The translations under genes were made by a program, and so were the position numbers. A stretch of 10,797 nt of DNA, from the NCBI GenBank assembly GCA_031271325.1, contig JAISVY010000059.1, positions 1 to 10,797 of the forward strand. Direction: 5' to 3'. The notes under the pieces are model-generated. The model worked only from the letters and a program-made list of their open reading frames with translations. It had not been told where the DNA came from and ran no database searches. Of the stretch, positions 1 to 6,689 are shown piece by piece. Source of the stretch: Oscillospiraceae bacterium. Its GTDB lineage: Bacteria > Bacillota > Clostridia > Oscillospirales > UBA929. Within the stretch, counting starts at the first letter, position 1. Every line of letters starts with the position of its first letter.

Positions 1-207
1 ACACCGGAGTTCATGGAAATGGAGCGTCTGCGTGAAAAGGCGCGGAGTAACGAGGCATCGGCTCTGCGTCACGCGAGAGTTACTGCTAGGGGTGAACGCA
101 ATATTGAAATTGCTCGGAAACTACTTGCAAAGAACATGTCTGTTGCTGACATCGTAGACGCAACAGACCTAACCAGTGAAGAGGTCGAGAGACTTCGTAA
201 CTCGTAG
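1..207 (+). CDS. Rpn-family nuclease / putative transposase, C-terminal fragment
   Basis: Only the last 68 codons are in the window. The frame is open from base 1 (Thr-Pro-Glu-Phe before the first Met at base 13), so the gene is cut by the window edge and that Met is not a real start. The fragment has the charged helix and short C-terminal HTH-like tail typical of Rpn recombination-promoting nuclease / PD-(D/E)XK transposase-like proteins: an EF-x-x-x-x-R-L-R-E-K-A segment, then an Ile-Glu-Ile-Ala-x-x-Leu-Leu stretch, a Met-Ser-Val-x-x-Ile segment and a Leu-Thr-Ser-Glu-Glu-Val segment, ending in TAG. The catalytic domain lies outside the window, so activity cannot be judged. The family call rests on pattern memory of the C-terminus only. 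Confidence 0.6.
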   Translation, partial: TPEFMEMERLREKARSNEASALRHARVTARGERNIEIARKLLAKNMSVADIVDATDLTSEEVERLRNS

Positions 208-265
208 GTCGAAAGCAGTCGAAACGCGTGGGTGCGTACAATGATATGATGCCACATAGGAATTC

Positions 266-293
266 GTGACATTGCTATAAGACGTGTCATAAT
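266..293 (+). promoter_or_regulatory. Candidate sigma-A promoter for katA
   Basis: GTGACA at 266-271 (5/6 to TTGACA) and CATAAT at 288-293 (5/6 to TATAAT) are separated by 16 bp. Transcription would start near 300, giving a leader of about 110 nt that contains the 356-401 inverted repeat before the katA start. No PerR or Fur box of the usual 7-1-7 type was found by eye. Confidence 0.35.
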
Positions 294-355
294 GCACTTG
301 CCGCAAAAAAATGCGCCCAAGCCGAGGAAGCATACTGTTCTATTCAATGGCTTTT

Positions 356-401
356 CGCATAATATATAGCAAGTTAGAGCTTCTCAGTTTTATATTATGC
401 G
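356..401. repeat. 11-bp perfect inverted repeat upstream of katA
   Basis: The arm cgcataatata at 356-366 is the exact reverse complement of tatattatgcg at 391-401, with a 24-nt spacer. The right arm ends directly against the G-rich ribosome binding site (401-410). In RNA it would form a stem next to that site. In DNA the arms are centred 35 bp apart, which would suit a regulator binding two half-sites. Function is inferred; only the symmetry is seen. Confidence 0.6.
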
Positions 402-412
402 GGGGATAGGAT

Positions 413-1918
413 ATGAGTGATCATAAATTAACGAATGAGGTCGGCGCGCCTGTCGCGGACAATGACTGTTCCCTTACGGTCGGGGCGCGAGGACCGGTCG
501 CTTTACAGGATGTCTGGCTACTCGAAAAAATGGCGCATTTCAGCCGTGAGGTCATTCCCGAACGCCGTATGCACGCGAAAGGCTGGGGCGCATACGGCAA
601 TTTGAAGATAACGAATGACATTTCCCGCTATACAAAGGCAAAGGTATTGCAGCCCGGAAAGGTAACGGAATTGTTTATTCGGTTTTCAACCGTTGCGGGA
701 GAACGCGGCGCTGCCGACGCCGAGCGGGATATCCGCGGTACGGCTGTAAAGTTTTATACCGAAGAAGGCAATTGGGATCTGGTCGGCAACAATACGCCCG
801 TATTCTTTTTGCGCGACACCCAGCATTTTCCTGGTCTGAACCGCGCGGTCAAACGGGACCCGCGGACGGGTCTTCGCAGCGCGCAAAACAACTGGGATTT
901 CTGGACACTGCTGCCGGAGAGTTTCTACCAGAGAACCATCACCATGTCCGACCGGGGCATACCAAAATCGTTCAGGCATATGGATTTCTTCGGTGAGCAT
1001 ACATACTCTTTTTACAACTCAAACAATAAACGGTACTGGTGCAAGTTTCATTTTCTGACTCAGCAGGGTCTGGCGCATCTGACAAACGATGAAGCGGCTG
1101 CCGTCATCGCCAATGACCGTGAAAGTCATGGGCGTGACCTGTTTGAATCGATTGAACGCGGCAATTTTCCCAAATGGAAAATGCATGTGCAAATCATGAC
1201 GGAGGAGCAGGCCAAAAAGCATTATGAAAATCCGTTTGACGTCACGAAAATTTGGCGTGAAAACGAGTTCCCGCTGATCAGCGTCGGTGTTTTACAGTTG
1301 AACCGCAATCCTGAAAATTTCTTCGCCGAGGTAGAACAAGCAGCGTTTAACCCGGCACATGTGGTTCCCGGCATCGGGTTTTCACCGGACAAACTGCTTC
1401 AGGGGCGGCTCTTCGCATACGGAGACGCGCAGCGGTATCGCTTGGGGGTCAATCATAATCTGATTCCGGTCAACAAAGCGCATGTTCCCGTGAGCGACAG
1501 TCACCGTGACGGACAGATGCGAACGGACGGCAACTACGGGCGGACACCCGCTTATACGCCGAACAGCTACAATTACTGGACGGCTCAACCTATGAATATG
1601 GAACCTCCGCTTGATTTGGAGGGAAGCCTTTATCGTTTTGACCCCGCGAATGATCCTACGGATGATAATTTCAAAGCCGGCGGCGAACTGTACCGCTCTA
1701 TGTCAGAATCAGAAAAACAAAGGCTTATTTCAAATACCGCGGAAAATATCAGTCCCGTTACGAAAAATATCAAGTATCGCCATGCCGTCCACTGTTACCT
1801 TGCGGACGAGGACTACGGAAAGCGAATGGCCGCCGCTCTTGGCCTTGATATTGCGCGGGTCAGAGAGCTGTCAAAGCATGACAACAAGGGTTTGATTCAA
1901 GCGACAATCAAACCGTGA
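413..1918 (+). CDS. katA: Catalase, heme-dependent, small-subunit clade
   Basis: Monofunctional heme catalase (2 H2O2 to O2 + 2 H2O), cytoplasmic, 501 residues, normal for the small-subunit (about 480-510 aa) clade. The distal His is H54 in the RRMHAKGWGAYG segment, the distal Asn is N127 in VGNNTPVFF, and the proximal heme-ligand Tyr is Y336 in the RLFAYGDAQRYRLG signature, with R332 four residues before it. All essential residues are present and the frame is intact. The ATG at 413 has a G-rich Shine-Dalgarno (401-410) just upstream. It has its own terminator and a convergent neighbour, so it is monocistronic. Composition is less GC-rich than the degV-prfA block, and catalase is unevenly distributed in strict anaerobes, so acquisition by transfer is plausible but unproven. 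Confidence 0.97.
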   Translation: MSDHKLTNEVGAPVADNDCSLTVGARGPVALQDVWLLEKMAHFSREVIPERRMHAKGWGAYGNLKITNDISRYTKAKVLQPGKVTELFIRFSTVAGERGAADAERDIRGTAVKFYTEEGNWDLVGNNTPVFFLRDTQHFPGLNRAVKRDPRTGLRSAQNNWDFWTLLPESFYQRTITMSDRGIPKSFRHMDFFGEHTYSFYNSNNKRYWCKFHFLTQQGLAHLTNDEAAAVIANDRESHGRDLFESIERGNFPKWKMHVQIMTEEQAKKHYENPFDVTKIWRENEFPLISVGVLQLNRNPENFFAEVEQAAFNPAHVVPGIGFSPDKLLQGRLFAYGDAQRYRLGVNHNLIPVNKAHVPVSDSHRDGQMRTDGNYGRTPAYTPNSYNYWTAQPMNMEPPLDLEGSLYRFDPANDPTDDNFKAGGELYRSMSESEKQRLISNTAENISPVTKNIKYRHAVHCYLADEDYGKRMAAALGLDIARVRELSKHDNKGLIQATIKP

Positions 1919-1931
1919 ATCGTTTTTTTAC

Positions 1932-1968
1932 GCGCCGCAGGTTTCGGGCTGAAACTGCGGCGCTTTTT
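1932..1968 (+). terminator. Rho-independent terminator of katA
   Basis: The arm gcgccgcaggtttc (1932-1945) pairs with gaaactgcggcgc (1951-1963), giving 13 base pairs with one bulged G and a 5-nt loop. TTTTT follows at 1964-1968. It begins 14 nt after the katA stop. On the minus strand the stem is followed by A-rich sequence, so it should not serve the convergent radical SAM gene. Confidence 0.9.
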
Positions 1969-1983
1969 GCGGCAGTTTGGGGG

Positions 1984-2754
1984 TTATCCTCGTTTTTCTT
2001 CTGGCGTATAATCTTTTATTATGTCAAGAATGCCGGATTGATAAATATTCCCGTTAAGGACACCTCCGTTTGGTACAACGCAAATGGCAGTTATATCATA
2101 CGGATTCTCAGCGTATGGGCTTATATGAGGAACGCTTAAATCAAAATACTCATTAAGATATTTCAAAGCATTGCCTCCGGGGAAAATCACGTTGCCCGAT
2201 GAAACCGGAATGCCTTTATCCGTAAACAGTGATAATATTTCGCGAGTCTTATTATTATATGGATTATCAGCATCTTTGCTTACAAGCCATGCCGGATGAA
2301 CATGAAGCTTGGGAATATCCAAACCTTGGAGCGCCGACGCAAAAGACACGACAGGCTCAATCGGAATCGTCTCCTGATGAAACGCGTCAACTGACAACAT
2401 AATATCGTTTACGCCGCTCTCAAACAAAGTCTTTGCAACGTGCTTTATTTTTTCATCATCGCGGCTGAAAAATCCATTGGTTATCAGCTGCCTGTTCGCT
2501 ATCCCCGCATTACGAGCTGCTATGTGGATTTTATATACTTCTTCCGGATACAACAACGGTTCACCGCCGAATGTCATCAACGATTTAATCGCGTATTTAC
2601 CGGCAACCTTATAAACCATATCAGCGGCAGCATCGCCATTGATATGCTCGCCTGAATTAACATGATCGCCCTCTGAACAATGCTTGCATCGCCCTGTACA
2701 AGCGAATGTAACAAGGAACTCAACTCGATTGAGATTTTGCAAATACGGATTCAT
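1984..2754 (-). CDS. Radical SAM protein, unknown substrate
   Basis: 256-residue radical SAM enzyme. The CxxxCxxC motif that binds the [4Fe-4S] cluster is C19, C23 and C26 (CTGRCKHC). The GGEP motif that contacts SAM is at 63-66, and an ITNG strand (91-94) and SVDAFH segment (121-126) follow in the expected order of the partial TIM barrel. The C-terminus has one lone Cys (C225) before a V-P-N-G-G-V turn. This resembles the start of a SPASM/Twitch-type auxiliary-cluster region, but the other Cys residues are missing, so an auxiliary cluster is unlikely. The ATG at 2754 has a GAAGGA ribosome site on the minus strand with suitable spacing. No precursor peptide gene is seen beside it, so the substrate cannot be named. 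The gene is AT-richer than those to its right, hinting at separate origin. Confidence 0.9.
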   Translation of the reverse strand: MNPYLQNLNRVEFLVTFACTGRCKHCSEGDHVNSGEHINGDAAADMVYKVAGKYAIKSLMTFGGEPLLYPEEVYKIHIAARNAGIANRQLITNGFFSRDDEKIKHVAKTLFESGVNDIMLSVDAFHQETIPIEPVVSFASALQGLDIPKLHVHPAWLVSKDADNPYNNKTREILSLFTDKGIPVSSGNVIFPGGNALKYLNEYFDLSVPHISPYAENPYDITAICVVPNGGVLNGNIYQSGILDIIKDYTPEEKRG

Positions 2755-2802
2755 GATATATTTTCCTTCAATTTAATATATAAACTCGCTGGGTCACAGT
2801 CT

Positions 2803-2832
2803 TTTTCCGCCTTGCGGCGCGGTGACGGAAAA
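2803..2832. repeat. Short inverted repeat between divergent genes
   Basis: ttttccg (2803-2809) and cggaaaa (2826-2832) are exact reverse complements around a GC-rich interior that has its own small cgcc-ttgc-ggcg hairpin (2809-2820 region). It lies between the divergent radical SAM and degV genes, upstream of both. It has no T-tract, so a terminator is unlikely. Function unknown. Confidence 0.35.
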
Positions 2833-2900
2833 TACCGTTTGTCTACAGTTTGCCACAACAAAGCCAAAAAGTCAATCACGCCGTTTTTTGAATTCCCCTC

Positions 2901-2929
2901 TTGCTCATCCTGTCTGTATAGTATATAAT
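2901..2929 (+). promoter_or_regulatory. degV promoter
   Basis: A perfect TATAAT (-10) at 2924-2929 lies exactly 17 bp after a weak TTGCTC (-35) at 2901-2906. The -10 is bracketed by an 8-bp inverted repeat, tcttgctc (2899-2906) and gagcaaga (2932-2939), overlapping the -35 and the start region. This arrangement could host a repressor. The start site would be near 2936, about 25 nt before the gene. Confidence 0.6.
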
Positions 2930-2960
2930 AAGAGCAAGATAAAGAGGGGGGTATCCGGGT

Positions 2961-3827
2961 ATGCCTTATGTCCTGATGACCGATTCCAGCGCCGATCTGC
3001 CTTGGTCGTATTATACCGAGCGCAATATTCCGTTCCTGCCGATGAACACAACAATGGACGACGAGACATACATCGACAACGGCTCGATGAGTTCCCGCGA
3101 GTTCTATGACAAGATGCGCTCGGGCGTGGTGTTCAAAACCTCCCAATGGACAGACCAGCAGTATCTCGACGGTTTTGAACCGCTGCTGCGCGAAGGGAAA
3201 GACATTCTCTACCTCGGGTTGACGGCGGGGTTGAGCGGTTCGCACGCCAGCGCTTGCCGTGTCCGCGACCAGCTCAAAGAAAAGTATCCCGACAGGACTG
3301 TGTTCGTTCCGCAGACCAGCGCGGTGTCGCTGGGGCTGGGGCTGCTGGTGCATGAAACGGCGCGCCGGCGCGACGACGGAATGGCGTTTGAAGACCTCTG
3401 CCGCTGGGTTGAGGCAAACAAGCTCACCTTCCACCACCGTTTCACGGTGGACGATTTGATGTTCCTGTTCCGGGGCGGGCGCGTATCAAGGACTTCGGCG
3501 CTTGTGGGTACGGTGCTGGGGATCAAACCGCGCCTGCATGTCGATCTGGAGGGCAAGCTGATCAACCACGGCAAGATTCGCGGGCGCAAAGCCTCCCTGC
3601 TGGGGTTGGTGGAGGAGATGCGGCAATACTGCGATATCCGCGACCACGACACAATCGCCATTTGCCACGGCGACTGCGAAGACGAGGCAAATTTTGTGCT
3701 GGAAGAGGTGCGGCGGCACTACAACGTGAAGAACGCCATCGTCAACCCGTTGGCGGCCGCCATCGGCACCCACGTGGGACCCGGCTGCATGGCGGTGTTT
3801 TTCCGGGGGAAAATGCGCGTGGAATGA
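2961..3827 (+). CDS. DegV family fatty acid-binding protein
   Basis: 288 residues, full length for DegV (about 280-290). DegV/FakB-type proteins bind a fatty acid between two domains, and FakB members present it to the FakA kinase for phosphorylation. The family signatures are in order: the N-terminal TDSSADLP strand (7-14), TSQ (60-62), the LSGSH loop (91-95) after the L-x-L-T-A-G turn, FRGGRVS (170-176), and the C-terminal IGTHVGPGCMAVFF (268-281). The ATG at 2961 follows a GAGGGGGG ribosome site (2944-2951) by about 9 nt. No fakA-like gene is in the window, so a FakB role is inferred from the family only. The TGA stop lies inside a long palindrome (3824-3875). Confidence 0.93.
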   Translation: MPYVLMTDSSADLPWSYYTERNIPFLPMNTTMDDETYIDNGSMSSREFYDKMRSGVVFKTSQWTDQQYLDGFEPLLREGKDILYLGLTAGLSGSHASACRVRDQLKEKYPDRTVFVPQTSAVSLGLGLLVHETARRRDDGMAFEDLCRWVEANKLTFHHRFTVDDLMFLFRGGRVSRTSALVGTVLGIKPRLHVDLEGKLINHGKIRGRKASLLGLVEEMRQYCDIRDHDTIAICHGDCEDEANFVLEEVRRHYNVKNAIVNPLAAAIGTHVGPGCMAVFFRGKMRVE

Positions 3828-3875
3828 CCCAAATCATTCCCTCGAAAAACTGAGTTTTTTCTCGGATTGGGTCAT
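3824..3875. repeat. Imperfect 52-nt palindrome over the degV stop codon
   Basis: The outer arms are atgacccaaatc (3824-3835) and gattgggtcat (3865-3875), complementary with one extra A. A second, inner stem gaaaaac/gtttttt closes on a 3-nt TGA loop near 3851-3853. The palindrome includes the degV TGA (3825-3827). No T-tract follows the outer stem, so it does not look like a classical terminator, although the inner stem ends in T6 (3855-3860). It could be a processing or stability hairpin, or a mobile palindromic element. Confidence 0.6.
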
Positions 3876-3916
3876 ATAAAATTTACCCGCAACCCTGTCA
3901 GTAAATAAAAAACGAC

Positions 3917-3942
3917 CGGGCGAACACCGTGCCGCCCCTACA
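3917..3942. repeat. REP-like palindromic element just upstream of the ABC-F-RF1 start
   Basis: cgggcgaacac at 3917-3927 and gtgccgcccctaca at 3929-3942 form an imperfect hairpin (gggcg pairs with cgccc). From memory this resembles the GTAGGGGCG...CGCCCG dispersed palindromes frequent between genes in Oscillospiraceae and relatives. It ends 5 nt before the ATG at 3948, where a Shine-Dalgarno would normally lie. The repeat family assignment needs a genome-wide search. Confidence 0.5.
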
Positions 3943-3947
3943 GGCTT

Positions 3948-6689
3948 ATGATCGACATCGACATTCAACACCTGCAAAAATATTACGGCGATAAACCGGT
4001 GCTGACCGACGTCACCTTTACCGTGCAAGCCGGCGAGCACATCGGACTGCTGGGCGCGAACGGCGCGGGTAAGACGACGCTCTTTCGGCTGCTGTCCGGC
4101 GAGGAGCTGCCCGACAACGGCTCTTTTTCGATGGGCAGGAAGGCGGGCGTGCTGAGCCAGATCCCCGACGTGCCCGGTACGTTCACGGCGGGCGACGTAA
4201 TCAACGGCGCGTTCGAGCCGCTCCGGGCTATGGAGCGGCGGCTTGCCGAACTGGAGAGGCAAGACGGCGGCGCGCTGCTAAAAGAGTACGGCGATCTGGC
4301 GCACCGCTACGAAGCCGCCGGAGGCTACGAAACGGAGCTGCGCCTCGCCCGTGTGCGGCAGGGCTTGAAGATCGGCGAGGATTTGTATAATAGGCGGTTT
4401 GCCCTGCTGTCGGGCGGGGAGAAGACGCGCGTCAATCTGGCGCGTTTGATGCTGGAGGAACCGTCGATCCTGCTGCTCGACGAGCCGACCAACCATCTCG
4501 ACATCGCTTCCGCCGAATGGCTGGAAGGCATTCTCTCCGATTATAAAGGCACGGCGCTGATCATCTCCCACGACCGCTTCTTCCTCGACAACACCGTCAC
4601 GCGGGTCGTCGAGCTGGAAGGCGGCGTTTCCGCGGTGTACAACGGCAACTACAGTTTTTTTGCCGCCGAGAAAGAGCGCCGTTACGAAGAGTCGCTCGAA
4701 CGGTATGAGCGCGAACAGCGCGAGATCAACCGTCTGACCGATGTCGCCCGGCGCATGCACGACTACGCGGGTAAGAACGCGAAGCTGCACCGCCGCGCGT
4801 TCGCCATCGAAAAACGCGCCGCGCGGATTCCGCTGACCGAGCGTCCGAAAAAGCAGGCGGAACTGCGGCAAAAATTCGCCTCCGCGCCCCTCCGCGCCGA
4901 CGACGTGCTGCATATCCGGGACGTGAGCAAGCGTTTCGGCGAGCGCGTCATCCTCAGCCCGGCGACCCTTTCGGTGCGCCCCGGCGACCGTATCGCGCTG
5001 CTGGGACCGAACGGCGCGGGCAAGACGACGCTGCTGAACATCCTCACCGGCGAACTGCCCCCGGACGGCGGCGAGGTGCGGAAAGGACCGCAGACGCGGC
5101 TTGCAGTTCTGCCGCAGACGGTAGAATTTGAACACCCCGAACGCACCCTGTACGACACGATGCTGTATGCCGGCTATCTCCCGCAGGAGGCGCGGAACCG
5201 GCTGGGCGGGTTTCATTTCCGGGGGGAGGACGTGTTTAAGACGGTGGACGTTCTCTCCGGCGGCGAACGCAGCCGCCTGGCGCTCTGTCTGCTGATGAAA
5301 GAGGAGACCAACCTGCTGCTGCTCGACGAGCCGACCAACCATTTGGATATACAGTCGCGCGAATGGATAGAAGAGGCGGTCGGCGCGTTCGACCAAACAC
5401 TGCTGTTTATCTCGCACGACCGCTACTTTACGGCGCGTCTCGCGACGCGCATCTGGGCGCTGGACGGCGGAACGCTGACCGATTTTTCGGGCACATACGA
5501 AGAATACCGGCTGTGGCTGGAGCTTGCAAAGCAAGAAACACCGGAACCCCGTACCGCGAAAGAGCATAAAAACACGGTCAAAGACGCGAAGAAGGCGAGA
5601 ACCGACAAGGTCAGGAGAAAAGAAATGCTGGAAAAACTCAAAGAGATCGAACGGCGTTACCGTGAAATCGAGGAAGCGCTGAACGCGCCCGACGCCTACA
5701 CCGACCCGGCACGCATGACGGCGCTGATGCGCGAGCAGAAGGAGCTGCAGGAGGTCGTCGAAACCTACCGCGCGTTCACGCTGGCGCAGGAGCGGGAAGC
5801 CGAAGCCCGCGCGATGCAGGAGGACGAGGACCCCGAGGTTAGGGCAATGGCATATGACGAATGCGGCGCGATGGCGGCGGAACAGGAACGCCTTCTGGAG
5901 GAACTGAAAAAACTGCTGCTGCCGCGCGACCCCAACGACCGGAAGAACGTGATCATGGAGATCCGCGGCGGCGTGGGCGGCGAGGAAGCCGCGCTGTTCG
6001 CGGCTTCCCTGTGGCGGATGTATTCGATGTACGCCGAGCGCCAGAGGTGGAAGACCGAGATTTTAACGCTCAACGACACCGAGCTTGGCGGCATCAAAGA
6101 GCTGCAGGTGCAGATCGCGGGCGCGGGCGCGTATTCGCGGCTGAAATATGAGTCGGGGGCGCACCGCGTGCAGCGCGTACCGGATACCGAATCCCAGGGG
6201 CGTATCCACACCTCCGCCGCGACGGTGGCCGTTCTGCCCGAAGCCGAAGAGGTGGATATCGAAATCAACCCGGACGATCTGGACGTGACCACCTGCCGTT
6301 CCGGCGGCGCGGGCGGTCAGCACGTGAACAAGACCGAGAGCGCGATCCGCATCGTCCATATCCCGACCGGGATTGTCGTCGAGTGTCAGGACGAACGGAG
6401 CCAGCACAAGAACAAAGACAAGGCGATGCGGGTGCTGCGGGCAAAGCTGTACGAGAAAAAACAGCGCGAGCTGGATGAGGCGCGCGGTTCCGAACGCCGC
6501 AGTCAGGTGGGCAGCGGCGACCGGAGCGAACGGGTGCGCACCTACAATTTCCCGCAGGGGCGCGTCACCGACCACCGAGTCAACCTGACGCTGTATAAGC
6601 TCCCCGCCGTGATGGACGGCGACCTTGACGAACTGATCGACACGCTGGCGGCGGCGGATCAGGCGGCGCAGCTCGCGGGACAGTCATAA
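3948..6689 (+). CDS. ABC-F ATPase fused to peptide chain release factor 1
   Basis: One open frame of 913 codons encodes two complete translation factors. Residues 1-525 are an ABC-F protein. ABC1 has Walker A GANGAGKT 36-43, signature LSGGE 154-158, Walker B LLLDEP 175-180, TNHLD 181-185 and SHDR 207-210. A charged interdomain arm (about 240-310) follows. ABC2 has Walker A GPNGAGKT 353-360, LSGGE 436-440, LLLDEP 457-462, TNHLD 463-467 and SHDR 489-492. Residues 526-559 form a Lys/Glu/Thr-rich linker replacing the usual ABC-F C-terminal coiled coil. Residues 560-913 are RF1: N-terminal helical domain, stop-codon PxT motif P745-D746-T747, and GGQ at 789-791 for peptidyl-tRNA hydrolysis. There are no transmembrane segments. 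The ATG at 3948 fits the family N-terminus (MIDIDIQHLQKYYG) but has only a weak AGG upstream. ABC-F proteins act at the ribosomal E site and RF1 at the A site, so physical linkage is meaningful if the fusion is real. Assembly error is less likely because both halves are intact and in frame. Confidence 0.9.
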   Translation: MIDIDIQHLQKYYGDKPVLTDVTFTVQAGEHIGLLGANGAGKTTLFRLLSGEELPDNGSFSMGRKAGVLSQIPDVPGTFTAGDVINGAFEPLRAMERRLAELERQDGGALLKEYGDLAHRYEAAGGYETELRLARVRQGLKIGEDLYNRRFALLSGGEKTRVNLARLMLEEPSILLLDEPTNHLDIASAEWLEGILSDYKGTALIISHDRFFLDNTVTRVVELEGGVSAVYNGNYSFFAAEKERRYEESLERYEREQREINRLTDVARRMHDYAGKNAKLHRRAFAIEKRAARIPLTERPKKQAELRQKFASAPLRADDVLHIRDVSKRFGERVILSPATLSVRPGDRIALLGPNGAGKTTLLNILTGELPPDGGEVRKGPQTRLAVLPQTVEFEHPERTLYDTMLYAGYLPQEARNRLGGFHFRGEDVFKTVDVLSGGERSRLALCLLMKEETNLLLLDEPTNHLDIQSREWIEEAVGAFDQTLLFISHDRYFTARLATRIWALDGGTLTDFSGTYEEYRLWLELAKQETPEPRTAKEHKNTVKDAKKARTDKVRRKEMLEKLKEIERRYREIEEALNAPDAYTDPARMTALMREQKELQEVVETYRAFTLAQEREAEARAMQEDEDPEVRAMAYDECGAMAAEQERLLEELKKLLLPRDPNDRKNVIMEIRGGVGGEEAALFAASLWRMYSMYAERQRWKTEILTLNDTELGGIKELQVQIAGAGAYSRLKYESGAHRVQRVPDTESQGRIHTSAATVAVLPEAEEVDIEINPDDLDVTTCRSGGAGGQHVNKTESAIRIVHIPTGIVVECQDERSQHKNKDKAMRVLRAKLYEKKQRELDEARGSERRSQVGSGDRSERVRTYNFPQGRVTDHRVNLTLYKLPAVMDGDLDELIDTLAAADQAAQLAGQS
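5613..5627 (+). promoter_or_regulatory. Internal Shine-Dalgarno and ATG at the RF1 domain boundary
   Basis: AGGAG at 5613-5617 is followed after 7 nt by an in-frame ATG (5625-5627, Met560). This Met is where normal RF1 proteins begin (M-L-E-K-L-K-E-I-E). It is a much better ribosome site than the one before the fusion's own start at 3948, so free RF1 may be translated from the same message. Confidence 0.7.
5625..6689 (+). CDS. prfA: RF1 module, probable alternative internal translation product
   Basis: This is the same reading frame as the fusion, started at Met560. The product would be 354 residues, the usual RF1 length (about 355-360), with no residues missing at the N-terminus. RF1 releases the finished peptide at UAA and UAG; the PxT motif (PDT, module residues 186-188) marks it as RF1 rather than RF2, which carries SPF. 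GGQ is at module residues 230-232, and its Gln is the normal substrate of the PrmC methyltransferase, which is not encoded in this window. The RF1 frame ends in TAA, one of its own codons. Whether cells make this form, the fusion, or both cannot be told from sequence. Confidence 0.55.
   Translation: MLEKLKEIERRYREIEEALNAPDAYTDPARMTALMREQKELQEVVETYRAFTLAQEREAEARAMQEDEDPEVRAMAYDECGAMAAEQERLLEELKKLLLPRDPNDRKNVIMEIRGGVGGEEAALFAASLWRMYSMYAERQRWKTEILTLNDTELGGIKELQVQIAGAGAYSRLKYESGAHRVQRVPDTESQGRIHTSAATVAVLPEAEEVDIEINPDDLDVTTCRSGGAGGQHVNKTESAIRIVHIPTGIVVECQDERSQHKNKDKAMRVLRAKLYEKKQRELDEARGSERRSQVGSGDRSERVRTYNFPQGRVTDHRVNLTLYKLPAVMDGDLDELIDTLAAADQAAQLAGQS

Noticed and set aside
1921..1929. Terminator serving the radical SAM gene from the katA hairpin
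   Set aside because: On the minus strand the hairpin is followed by A-rich sequence instead of a T-tract.
2751..3437. 228-codon minus-strand frame opposite degV
   Set aside because: degV signatures and a ribosome site support the plus strand. The minus frame also runs through the degV promoter and the intergenic palindromes.
4278..5567. 429-codon open frame on the minus strand inside the ABC-F part
   Set aside because: It is antisense to well-supported ABC-F motifs in a GC-rich region, has no family signature, and the coding strand explains the sequence fully.
6181..6189. PDT instead of PAT in the RF1 stop-codon motif, first taken as a recoding signal
   Set aside because: The middle residue varies among RF1 proteins (for example PET in Bacillus as I recall), and the flanking Pro and Thr are kept.
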